Positions 49,067-60,000 of a stretch of DNA of 64,000 nucleotides are shown piece after piece. Position 1 is the stretch's first letter; each line of letters opens with the position of its first letter. Made by a program: the position numbers and the translations under genes. The notes below the pieces were generated by a model that did not search any database, was not told the origin of the DNA, and saw only the letters and a list, made by a program, of their open reading frames with translations. Source of the DNA: Solenopsis invicta (Eukaryota > Arthropoda > Insecta > Hymenoptera > Formicidae); assembly GCF_016802725.1 (NCBI RefSeq), contig NC_052668.1:26468501-26532500 (forward strand). Direction: 5' to 3'.

Positions 49067-51825
49067 AGAGCCTTACCTGATAATATTAATTTTTAATTGT
49101 GGTAATGCTGCTTCTCAATTAAATTTGCAAATTTATTTATGTCAAAATTAAGAGTAGTAAACAAAATGTTAAATAACTTTTAAACCAACAAATGAATTGT
49201 GCTCAAATTTTACACAAATACTCAAATATACCAGAATTTTTTATGAAATTTTAATATATTTTTTTAATATTTTAAGATATGATCCGTACATCCTTAAATA
49301 TACCTAAGGTATTAAATTTCATATTTTAAAGAATTATTAAGAGATTCTCGTAGTAAAATGTAACATGTAACATTTTGTGAATCGGGACAAAAATTAGTTA
49401 TCGACAATTTGTAATTAAGAGACGGATTTCTAACACTATAACACTTTTAACTTGTACGTCTATAAAAAATGCTTCGGCGATAAAACAAATCATAAACATT
49501 TCATTGAATTGCATTTATCCTTATTTCTTTTGAATTGCGTCTGACCCGTACCAAAATTTTCCGAGTAAACCCGCCGCGATGGAGGAAATTGTGCAATAAT
49601 GCATACTTAACAAACGATTGACAATTTCGTTTCTTTATCACTCGCGATAGGCCGTAAGCGTTATCACACATTCGCAGCGACTGCACGCCATTGTCTTATC
49701 GATGTAATGAGCGTCATTAGATAAGAGGTGCTCGCGAATCGAGGACGTATGTATGTGCGTGCACTATTGTCGCACGCAATGCACAGTTGCGTGGACAATG
49801 TGCGGTCTGAACATGTGCGATCGCGCGCGCGCGAGACCGGAATGTCAATCAGAAAATTTAAAATGCGCGTTAAATGCAATTCCAGAGAGGTATTGAAACG
49901 AGTATAAATTATCGCTGACAAACACGATCGAGGTAAAGCCGCATTAATTCAACTTTCATCTCGTCAGCTCCAAATATCGAGAGAGAAATTCGAGACGTGG
50001 AACACATTAATCCCGAGCGTGCTCTCTCGTTATCGCGTCTATCAGTGACGTGTCGAAAAATATGACGGGAATATGACGGTAGATAAAGAACGCACGCCGG
50101 CCTGCACGCTTCTCCTTCATCGGGCGCAGATAACGTAAATTACGATGGCGGTAAATCAATAATATTACGAATAACAAACTGTGCGTCTCCCTTCGTGCAA
50201 AGCGTTGCGCGACACTAAACGGTGACGAAAGTCAAGAATTACACTGGAAGTAAAAGATTTGTGTAAAGGATTCTTTGTGGCAAGAGCTAATGTTATTTCT
50301 ATGAACTTTTGTTTTCTTCTCAATTTTATCGTTAACCAAAATTATAGATGACAATGCAAACGACTTAAATAAACGCGGACCAAAAATCTTCTCATAAAAT
50401 TTACTGTAAAAACATTATGGTAGTTGTAGAACGAACGTAAGTCAATTTCAAAGAATTTTATTTGATTGTCTCCGGCTATAAATGTCTGAAACATATATTT
50501 CATATTTTAACTAAAGTATAAAATATGTAGTAGACATTAATAAATCAGAGAAAATTACATGAAAATTATTTTATATTTTAACTAAAATATAAAATATGTT
50601 TGATTATTTTTATTAAACTGCACAGTTAAATTTCAATGATTTTAAAATATGTTGAACAGTTTATGATTCATTACTGTTTTAAACAAATGCCAAATAGTGG
50701 CGAACATATACAATATCTTATATAAAATTTATAATGCAGCATGATATCTTCAATTTGACTTCATGATAATTTTACCATGTAATAAATTGATCGGCATAAT
50801 TTATTGCCTTAAATACATAATATATAGCTTCCAGCATATATCGGATAATTTAATTAATGTTAATTTATCAAGTATTATTTATTATGTTTAACGAAAATAA
50901 ACTTGACCGGTAAAAACTTCACGTTTTCTTTTCGTAAAAAAAAAAAAAAAAATAAAAAAATGAAATATTTATTTTCGTACATTTAAATAAAAACTTTCAA
51001 AAATCATTTTTGTTATAACGGGATATATGGCTAGTCATATGTGAGATATACGACACGTAGATAATTTACAAATAATGCTTTTGAATAAGACGTAAAATGA
51101 TGTAATAAATTATAAAATGTTTACAAAGTTTATTATAAAAATAACAACAATGTATGTATGTACGAAATAATGAATGCAATAGTGAAGAGATTAATACGTG
51201 GAGATAGCAGTGGAGTGCAGATTATGGTCAGTCTGTGTGTTCTGCGCAGGCGCGTACGCTATCTCCCAATCACAGAGCGTCTGTACATAGAGCGGCATTA
51301 ATCCTGTGTGCTAAAACCGTACCTTATATCAAACAGATGAGTTGTACGCGACATCAAATTGAACAAAGAATACGAAAGCTAAGCGCTCTTATTTTGTTGT
51401 ATTCCAGCTTTTGTTATCTTTCTATACTGATGTATCACGAAATAACTGCTAAGCCGTTTACATTCTCTACAATAATCACCACAGTATAACTAGAACTAGA
51501 GTTGTACTGCGATAGTCACTTTATATAAGTTGCAATATATGATTGCGCTATTTCCTACGCTGACAAATTCATTCAATTCACTACAGATTTGCTAATATTA
51601 ACGATAAAAAATCAAAACACTAATATGATATAAAAGCACATAACAGAGTGCTTACGTGTAAATTATCTTGACTCTATCTTTTTTTATTCTGCAGCGTATA
51701 AAATTCTCCTAATCCTATCTTGGCCTTTGGATTCCGAAGAAAACAATAGTACCACGTGTTGATGTACAAAATCCTCGCTCGGCATATATACCGGAGTTAT
51801 CCTAATATAATTTATTAATATAAAA

Positions 51826-51890
51826 AAGTAGCGTAGCACGTAAGATAGGAGACTCATCCAGAGGCTCCAGATTCGAATCATATTAGAGTT
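51826..51890 (+). repeat. Possible tRNA-derived SINE head
   Basis: TAGCGTAGCACGTAAGATAGG resembles a pol III A box region. About 30 bases on, GGCTCCAGATTCGAATCAT resembles a B box (GGTTCGAATCC). The order and spacing are tRNA-like, but the acceptor and T stems do not pair, so this is at best a decayed tRNA-derived repeat, not a working tRNA. Confidence 0.3.
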
Positions 51891-52183
51891 TGATAAAAGA
51901 CAGTATATGTAACATTAAATATATAATCATGTGAAAACAAATTTCAAATACAATCATATTTTATTAAACAAGAAAATTTTATCTTGAAATATAAAAATGT
52001 TATCTTAGAACATTACTTAATGCTGCATGATAATTTTTATTAAGCAGTTTATAAAATAGCTTCTGTATTTTTCAAAAATTTCTATTGTTACTCGATATTT
52101 GACAGGTTGCTAAGCTATTCCAAGCTTGTCGCTGCACGTGATAAAATTTGTAGTAAACTTTATAATAAAATATAATGAAAAAT

Positions 52184-52196
52184 CCCCCCCCCCCCC
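52184..52196. repeat. C13 homopolymer
   Basis: Thirteen C residues in otherwise AT-rich DNA, a likely site of length variation or sequencing error. Confidence 0.9.
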
Positions 52197-52406
52197 AGGT
52201 AGAATTAGTCAATATAATTTTAACAAATCATATAATTTTTTTATCTTAATTACTATCGCTGCAAAATCGAAGTAAGTACACTTATCATTGCAAAAATTTT
52301 GTATCATCAACGAAGTTGGGATGTTACTTGCAATTGAGTATTATACGAGCCTAAGCTCGGATTTCTCCATGGTTTTTCGAGGATCGATATTCAAAGAGCG
52401 CCGAAG

Positions 52407-52410
<4 letters not shown>

Positions 52411-52461
<51 letters not shown>
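52411..52461. repeat. (AG)n microsatellite, about 25 units
   Basis: Longest uninterrupted dinucleotide run in the window, in the Mitf intron. Confidence 0.95.
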
Positions 52462-52467
<6 letters not shown>

Positions 52468-53894
52468 CGCCGAACCCGACAGAGAGTTTTTAAGTTCGTC
52501 GGATGTTGACACAGACAAATGGATCGATCGTCGGATTGATAAATGAACGACGGACCCGTTCGGCTATTCTATGCAAAAGGATCGCTCGTTAGTACGTCCA
52601 TCGTGTGTCGAAGAAGTATCAGGGAAGATCCACGTCGGGGATCGTGTCCGAAACAGGTCAGACATGAACCGATCGTCGACGTGAAATCCTGGAAAAATAA
52701 CGGCAGGGAAAACAAACGTCTCCTCTACCACGGGCGTGTTACATGACGACAGAGGAAGTACTCTCGCTCGAAATAATTTGCACCGCGATACATTAGTTTA
52801 TTCCTTGAAAGTCATTAACTCGGTGTCGAAGAAGCTCTCGCGATTCTTTGAACTTGCAAACGTTATCGGTGAAATTTTAGATTAGCTTGAATAAACGCTG
52901 TTTGCCGAATGTCGGTTGTGGTATTATGATTTAGAAAGAGCAAAGTGTATTGATGGGATTTAGCGAGCTGAAGATTTTACAGCTGTATAAATGACTAGAC
53001 ATAAACGTCAAACAATATAGATAAGACTGTTTATGATGTTAGAGTACCGACGTAATGGTAGATAAATTAAGCACATTGAATAACCGTTAAAACTTATCTC
53101 CCGTCGTGACAAGACCAGCGTAGAAAGATTGAAATCACCGATTGTGCGATGTGTGCTATTAAATATTAAAATACCATTACGATTTATTTCGTTCAACATT
53201 AATAACATATAATTTTTTCAAATTATGCTTCGTAAGTTTGAGAATCAAAGCAGAGAAAATTTTGGACGAGTCGCGTAAAAAGGAAATGGAATGCTTCCGA
53301 AAGATTAATTTTCTAAGATACTTACATAGGACAGGCGCGTGTGTGTCTGACATCGTCCGAACACGCGGTAATTCGTAATAAACGAAACTGGACACTTTTA
53401 ATCTCGTTCCTTCGTATCTCCGGCTCGCGGCGTCGCTCTTCCCTCGCCCATTTGCCTTCATTCAATGAGCTGAAGGACATCCTAAACGAGAAAGCGTGGC
53501 GCTTTGCGCGGCAGAGAGAACGGGAAACAAAGCTGAAGTAAAGGAAGAAAGAACGAGCAGCCGTGGAGGGCCAGCGAGAGAGAGAGGAAGAAACGAGGGC
53601 GAAGGAAAGAGGGGGTGGAAGGGGGCGAAGAATGGACTTCCGGTGAAAGCCTCTCGTCTCGAGCACCTGACCTGGACTAACTCGTCGTAAAGGGTCACGA
53701 ACAGGAAATAATGGTCCGTGGGGAATGTGCAAAAGGCAAAGGCGAAGAATAAGAGGACTACGAAAAACGAGGTAGCGATAGGCGAGAGGAAGAGCGAGAG
53801 AACGTGCGAGCGTGTGACGAGGAGAGAGCAAGGAAGAAGGAGGAGGGAAACGCGAGCGCGCGCGCGGCAAAAGAAAAGAGAGATTCGTACTCAC

Positions 53895-53970
53895 GGGTCA
53901 TTGGTCTTGGGAAGGAGGGTGCCGAGCTCCTTGATCCTGTCGTTGATGTTGAAACGCCGCCGTCGTTCAA
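53895..53970 (-). CDS. Mitf: Mitf exon: basic region and helix 1
   Basis: Exon of 76 bases on the - strand between acceptor CCGTTTTCAG and donor GTGAGTACG. It encodes ERRRRFNINDRIKELGTLLP then KTND, with two bases at each end shared with neighbouring exons (the 3' CC plus A of the next exon gives Pro). ERRRRFNINDRIKELGTL-PK is the signature basic/helix-1 segment of the MITF/TFE family; the Glu and Arg residues contact CACGTG-type DNA. The preceding codon ends in TT, so it is Ile or Val if it follows the family pattern. The rest of the basic region (the DNHN-type residues) and the N-terminal activation part must lie on exons further upstream (>53970), which I did not find. Confidence 0.93.
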
Positions 53971-54611
53971 CTGAAAACGGAAATTGTGCACATCAATCAT
54001 GGCTCGCTCGCGACAGATGAGTTAGATGGATAGATCGCGCCGTTTGTTAATTCGCTTGCTAAATGGCGCGACCGGGTCGGCGGCGTGCGTCGCGGTCGCG
54101 CCGTGCCCGCGCGCGAGGACAACTCGTCTAGAACGATTCAATCGTTTTTGATCGGAGGGCATTCGCTCGCCAGCGTGTATTAAAAGAACTGGCCTGGATA
54201 CCTATTGGACGAGAAATCCTAAATCGAGGAGAGCTAATCGACAAGCACGTTGCGGCAATCGATAATTGTCACGTTCGATTGAAAATCAAACGATTTATAC
54301 GTTAATGCTGTGGAAATCCTCTTTACTGAGCTCGTGAAATAATAACATTTTGATATTCCAATTTGACGGGTTGACAAGTTAATTTTCTTTTTCTTTCTTT
54401 ACTATTTTTATACTCTTAAAAATAAAATTTATAACAGTTTTACATAATTCGAACAGTTTGTGAGTTTTCGCAGTAAAACAAATATATGAAGATTTAACTG
54501 CAGATACTTTATCGGTTGTTGCAGATGGAAAAGCCGTTCTTCGTAATTCAAACTTCCCAGTGGAGTAGTTCAGCTTATTTTTCATTCAGCTGTCGTTGCA
54601 TAGGGTGATAT
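53971..54611 (-). other. Mitf: Mitf upstream intron, CpG-rich start
   Basis: Directly upstream of the bHLH exon. 53975-54160 is CpG-rich, then AT-rich. No earlier exon with matching splice signals was found here or up to 61 kb. Confidence 0.5.
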
Positions 54612-55025
54612 TTGAGAAGCATATGCCTCGCACAAGAAATCGAATACGTAAATCCTTACTTTTATCACGGTGTTTACATTGTTGAACATCGCCGTTTCTT
54701 CGACATGGAGAATAAGGAAATGCGGATAATATCGTACGAATTCAAACTTGGTCACAGTGCACTCGAGGCAACGCGAAACATGGACGTTGCTTTTGGAAAA
54801 GATTCCGCAAGTGATCGAATCGCTAGACGTTGGTTCGAAAAGTCTGATGACACGAACCTCGACAATTTGTCACGCAGCCATCAGTGATTGACGTCAATGC
54901 TTTGAAAGACATGGATGAAGACTTGAACGTCTAACTGAGACATTACACAGCGTTCACTATTCGACTGTTTCCTGATACCTCAAGGATATAAAGCAAATTT
55001 TGGGATTGCAATGAGATCCTCTCGA
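54612..55025 (+). pseudogene. Mariner transposase N-terminal relic
   Basis: From the ATG at 54705 the frame reads MENKEMRIISYEFKLGHSA, continues with ATRNMDVAFG and then RIARRWFEK, and ends by 54887. This is the N-terminal helix-turn-helix pattern of mariner-type transposases (MENKE..R.I..YEFK.G..A.EA.RN...., then R.WF..F). The continuation is spread over other frames: VIDVNALKDMDED in a shifted frame and SVHYSTVS, a stop, YLKDI in a further one (about 54949-55000). The catalytic domain is missing. It is a dead fragment in Mitf upstream DNA. Confidence 0.75.
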
Positions 55026-55392
55026 AAACTAATATTTTGTCTAATACAAAATTATAGTTTCAGCCAAAAGCTAGATAATATAAATTTTTATTGGTCAGTT
55101 ATTTAATACTACGTAAATAATATATTTTTAACAAATAACTATAAAATAAAAAATAGTTGTGAAGTCTTTGCGTTTTAATTTATTGGGAAATAAATAAATC
55201 TAAAGGAAATTCACAACTATTTTTTATTTTATAGTTATTTGTGAAAAATATATTATTTACATTAAAGTTGCATTAAATAATAGACCAATAAAAAGTGATA
55301 TTATTTAGCTTTTGGCTGAAATTATAATTTTGTATTTGGAAAAAATATTCGTTTTCGAGAGGATCCCATTGCAATCGCAAAATTTGCTTTAT
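54988..55392. repeat. Long inverted repeat, about 180-base arms, overlapping the mariner relic
   Basis: Left arm 54988-55163, right arm 55210-55392, loop about 46 bases. The arms share ATAAAGCAAATTTTG at the outer edge, GATCCTCTCGAAAAC and TTTCAGCCAAAAGCTA inside, and ATAAAATAAAAAATAGTTGT next to the loop. The outer edge lies inside the transposase relic, so the inversion is younger than, or was generated with, the mariner fragment. Confidence 0.8.
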
Positions 55393-55480
55393 GGTACAAT
55401 GTTCTACATATATTGAAGTATTTTTGAGAATTTTTTCAGATTTTAAAAAAGGATACAATTGTTCATTTCTTTACTTAAAA

Positions 55481-55820
55481 CTAAAAAGTTAATTTTTTTA
55501 ATATTATTAAATTTTTCTCACTAAAATTAATGTTTTTATCTGAAAGTATGGGAAAAAATCCTAAAAAAATTGTGTCTCTAAAAATGTTTTAATTTTAGCT
55601 ACAAATGGAAAAAAATCATTTTTTTCTTTAATTTAAATGATATTGAAGGCTACCGTTTAAATTAAAGAAAGAAAATTTATTTTTTTCCAACATTTGTAGC
55701 TAAAATTAAAACATTTTTAGAGACATGATTTTTTTTTAGGATTTTTCTATACTTTCAGATAGAAATGTTAATTTTAGCGAGAAAAATGTAATAGTATTAA
55801 AAAAATTAATTTTTTAGTTT
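55481..55820. mobile_element. 340-base foldback element
   Basis: Arms of about 150 bases: CTAAAAAGTTAATTTTTTTA at the left edge and its complement at the right. Shared internal blocks include TGTCTCTAAAAATGTTTTAA and TTTTAGCTACAAATG and their complements. The loop is around 55640. No coding capacity. Confidence 0.8.
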
Positions 55821-55928
55821 AGTTATAATACTTATATTTTTTATCTTCAACCTTATACAATATATCTACTAACATGTTTTCATTATCATTTTAAAAATCC
55901 CAAACACTTTATTTTTAGGTGAATCCCT

Positions 55929-56838
55929 GTCACGTGTAATGCTCCATATATGCCTTGTAGTCTACTAAGGATATTGTGCATTTTTCGTTTTTGGAAAGGG
56001 ATAAAACTATACTCGTCAAATCAAAACCTTACGCGAATGAAAGTTTCGACACATGTTTCTGAGCTCAATTGATAAAAGATCACACGTTATTATTTGATTC
56101 AATATTCCTTCGTTATTGTATCGGGAGTATATCGTGTCATTCTTTTTCAAGTACCGCCAAGAAAAAGAGTCAATATTCCAGGTATTTTTAATTTCGCGTA
56201 AAAAAAATAGTCTTTGATTAAAACGGTTCTTCCAACTGAAATATCCTCTCGATAAATACTTCGACTCTTTTTTTTTTTTAGTTACATTCTTAAGAAAGCA
56301 GAGAGAGTTTAATGCTATGGATTTCACCTACATTTTCTTACACGCCGGGTCCTCTATCTGCAGACTATTACAATATTCCCTTCGAGTTTACAAGCACTTG
56401 ACACGCGATTGGAAGCAAACGCTCGGTACTCTTCGATCGCTCGATCGTAATAAATTACATCATTGTCGTCTTGAACGCGCGTGCGAATTGTCGAGGGTCG
56501 AGTCGCACACCGTCCCTCGGTATATTCGGGATATCGTCGTTCCGTATCGAAGTTATTCGGGAAAGCATATCGCGCTTTCCGGAGGATATAGCGTATCTCC
56601 CTTGCGGAAAAGACTACGAACCGGATCGCCCTATCGCTGGCACGTGACCCCGTTTCCGATCGATTATTCCGGCTAGGTATCTCTCGAACGGAGGTGCGAG
56701 AGGTCAAGCCGTTTGGCTCGCTATCGGCGGAGCAGCTCCGATATCGCGATCGCGAGGGGGATAAGCCGCTACCGGAAAAGTAAATTTGTCATTTGAGTAA
56801 CGGACAGAGAGAGAGAGAGACATCACTTCCCACGTGAC
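55929..56838. promoter_or_regulatory. Three CACGTG boxes of CLEAR/M-box type
   Basis: GTCACGTG at 55929-55936, CACGTGAC at 56641-56648 and CACGTGAC at 56831-56838. MITF/TFEB proteins bind TCACGTG (M-box) and GTCACGTGAC (CLEAR) sites. The cluster lies about 2-3 kb upstream of the bHLH exon of Mitf itself, in an otherwise gene-free, partly CpG-rich stretch. Occupancy is inferred only. Confidence 0.4.
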
Positions 56839-57665
56839 AGAAACGAAACATTACGTCGAAATTAATCGATAAAAATGAAAGATGCGCGACGGTCGATTAG
56901 TCCCCTTCCGCTCTTTCTATTCCTCAACCGGGATAAATAGATTGTATCTCCATTGAAATTAATCGACGCGATAAAAGTCGTAGATCGGAAGTAGAATTAA
57001 TGGAAAACAAAATAGTTTGCTTCTTGACAGCGAACCGAGAATCATGACAATATAAATTAATTTCCCAATTGCCAACAATATGATACAAATAAATAAATTA
57101 AATTTTTAAAGCTTTCGTTTTTCTTTTTATTCTTTTTTTTCTGTTTCTGCGATTAGGATGAGAGATATAACTCTTTGGGTGCGGAAGGTATGAAAAACGC
57201 GTGTGAAATTCTAGTCACAGAACTTTAATTTTGAAAGTTTCTGAATTTTGACGTTTGAAACAAAAAGGAACAGTGAATTAAGAGACTTGCGCGAAATCAA
57301 ATTGCCAAGATACAAGAAAATACGCCAACTTTGTGGAAGTTAAATATAGTTAGGGAGAAAAATCGGTTCGAAATAAGGTCTACATCCAGTTCTGGAGCAC
57401 TTCAAAGCGCATCACAGGTCTACGTCACTACGCCAAACTAAATTCTGCAAATTGCTGATTCATACAGAGACAAATATTTGTAAACACCGCGATAGAACGG
57501 GGCTATAAAGAACGGGATACGAGATGGGAGATTCGTTGCGCGCGCGCGCAAAGGGATGAAAGAGCAGCCTTGAAAACTTTGAGGAAGTTGTAACTTCCTT
57601 TCTCGAATTCGATTCGCTTCGGGTGAGAAAGAGAAGACGAAGGAGAGAGTAGCGAGAAGAGCGGG

Positions 57666-57703
<38 letters not shown>

Positions 57704-59529
57704 CGGACATCAACGAGAGGGAGAAGGAGAGGAAGGAAACGGAAGGGAATTTTCTCTGATCCATCTGATTAGATTACGATGGTTAATTCGGAGGAGCGTG
57801 AGACAGCTCGAAAAATCGATGAGGATGAGGTCGGGACAAACGACGAAGATCGAACCTACCCGATTCTGTCCGGGAAGATGCGCGAACCTATGCTTTTCAC
57901 TTGGAATCGAGAGGCACGCCTTCCTAATCGACAACGACGAGTTTCATCAATCAGCTAACTCCGGATTCCGTGGGGGAAGAGCGGGAAAGGGAATTATCTG
58001 CGAGATACGGGCAAAGATTAGAGAAAAGCCTCTCGTCAGAATGGGCTTTCTTTCTCGAAAGAAAATTCAAACTTGCCCTCTAGCGAGTACTAGAACGCGG
58101 AGTGTGCAGATAAATAACGATTCACTTTTCGTCCTACGATTATAAAAATTGGAATTTTCTGCATAACTTCGCTGAAGAACTGCGCATTTTAGCTCATAAT
58201 TTTAAGGGAATACCTTGAATTTAGTATAAAAAGTATTTCAATCCGTTTACTGGAGTGCGGGATCAATTTTTTCTTGAAAAAATTTTCGTTATTTTTGTTC
58301 GATTGGCAAAAGAGATTTGAATAGTCGAGTCACTGCGAATGTATGATCTGGGCACGTATCGTGGAGCTGTTCGGAATAGATTCCGATTGGAATTATTCCG
58401 TTTCTCCTAGGGAACACAATAGAAATCTAGGAATTAATTGAATGATTCCAATAGGAGAGACCGTTCCGAAAAAAGTCCCATAATATAATACGTGCTTTGA
58501 AGCGGAAACGAAACCACTTGATCGCGTCCGTTGAGATTAGGGAAAGATGTAATTAACGAGATAGAAAGAGAGAGAGAGAGAGAGAGTAGGATTAAAAACA
58601 AATTAGCAAAAGAGGGGACACATTTGCAAATCGACTCGTGTCGCATGCATATCGATCGCGCAGAAAAAGTCGACTCTCATCGGTAAGCATCTCCTTTGTC
58701 TCCTCTCCTATGTCTCCCCCGCGTATGGCGCACGTAGAGCATCGTGCAATCGACAATGCACCTCTCGCGGGGGCGCACAATAGTAGTCGATAAGTGGCGA
58801 GACAAAGGGGCGGGGAGAGGGGGCGAATTAGCGGCGCAACGGCGCGACTATTTTTTTACAGAATTCCTATTTTATTCCCGATGTCCCCGCGTGCTCTGCG
58901 GTCGTTATTTCTCCATTCTCTCTTACAAATTTGATCCCGATTCCTCCGTCTCGTTGGCCGTGCCCCGGCCAACTGGACTTTCATTACGTCCGCAATTGTT
59001 TTCGGAAAATTGGAACGCTCCTCTACCGATACGATTCTCGGCGCCGTCCCCGATTTTCGCTTGTTTCGTTCGCGAGCGCCGTATCATTTTTTGCAATTTT
59101 AGTTACATCTTAATCGCGAGAGACAACGGCGAGGTAAAGTTGTGGAAAAAAGAAGAACAGCAGATTACATCTTGGAAAAAACTACGCAGAGTGGATTAAA
59201 AAATATCTGCGATGATGCAACTTTTCGATTAAATTACATTGCTAATTATTCAAGTGCACTTTAATTAAAATTATATTGATATCGTTTCATTTCTTTATGT
59301 ATCACGCAGTAATATAAATTTATTTCTGAACAAGAATCTTTTTAACTGCGTTCGGTTGAGAATCTTTTATTCCTAAAATTTACAAATAAAGGCAAACTCG
59401 GATTACCTTAACGTACACGAGAAGAATACGGTTTTTCTGAAGTATCTAAAAATTACCTGGAAACAAATTTAAAAATAATCTTGTTAAACTATAAAAACAA
59501 TTATGTAGGATGCTCAAGTTGGTTGCTAA
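56839..59529. other. Gene-free stretch upstream of Mitf exons
   Basis: CpG-rich at 57530-57960 and 58620-59070; (GA)n runs at 57669-57701 and 58568-58586. Frames up to 151 codons (58744-59199) have no recognisable domain or splice partner. An unrecognised 5' Mitf exon or promoter could be here. Confidence 0.35.
57669..57701. repeat. (AG)n microsatellite
   Basis: About sixteen AG units followed by purine-rich sequence. Confidence 0.9.
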
Positions 59530-60000
59530 CAGGGTTGGGAAGTAACATGTCCGTTGTAACGCCGTTACTGTTACTTTTTCGTTAATGATCATAATCTTTT
59601 TCTGTCTGTAACGGCAAGGTCATTACATTTTTAGAATAACGAATTGTATCGTTACTTTATAAATGTATAATATTGAGTTGGAAAAAAGTTCGTAGCGGCA
59701 CATGTATAATTGTAAATCTACAAATATCCGCATATTTGTCTTTGAATTTAATTTAAAAACGCTACGAACTTTTGTTCCAATCCAATACAAAGATTGAAAC
59801 GAAAGTTCGTAGCATTTGGCTACGGGGCTGCACAATGTTACGACTAACCAAAACGGCTATAGATTCGTATTTGCTCTGCTCAAATAGCGACGTAGGCAAT
59901 TGGATGCTACTCTACAAAAAAAAAGGATAATAAAAATTTCGTGAGAGAATAATGAAAAATATAACAAATTATTATTTTCTTAGTAACGCGTTACTTTTTA
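59530..60000. mobile_element. hAT-like element start with nested insert
   Basis: CAGGGTTGGGAAGTAAC at 59530 is a terminus type common in hAT-derived elements whose interior is rich in GTTAC/GTAAC words, as seen here (GTTACTGTTACTTTTTCG, and AACGCGTTACTTTTT near 59985). The opposite terminus was not found. The mariner-type MITE at 59673-59785 sits inside it. Confidence 0.4.
59673..59785. mobile_element. 113-base mariner-type MITE
   Basis: Inverted ends TTGAGTTGGAAAAAAGTTCG and the complement of CGAACTTTTGTTCCAATCCAA (its first 20 bases read TTGGATTGGAACAAAAGTTC), with TA on both sides (59671-59672 and 59786-59787). A further end-like fragment ATTGAAACGAAAGTTCGTAG follows at 59794. Size, ends and TA target fit a mariner-derived MITE. 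Confidence 0.7.

Larger units (their letters stand above)
41887..53894 (-). other. Mitf: Mitf intron splitting the bHLH domain
   Basis: 12.0-kb intron from donor GTGAGTACG (next to 53895) to acceptor TTTTGCAG (next to 41886). CpG-rich islands occur at 42270-43060, 44750-45075, 46000-46350 and 47860-48460. Also present: a TA element at 46715-47460, foldbacks at 45240-45400 and 48875-49062, a poly-A run at about 50937-50951, a possible SINE near 51826-51890, a 13-C run at 52184-52196 and an (AG)n run at 52411-52461. No nested gene could be supported. Confidence 0.8.

Noticed and set aside
56317..56707. Candidate upstream Mitf exon on either strand
   Set aside because: No acceptor/donor pair with fitting phase, and no KDNHN-type or Gln-rich segment of the Mitf N-terminus.
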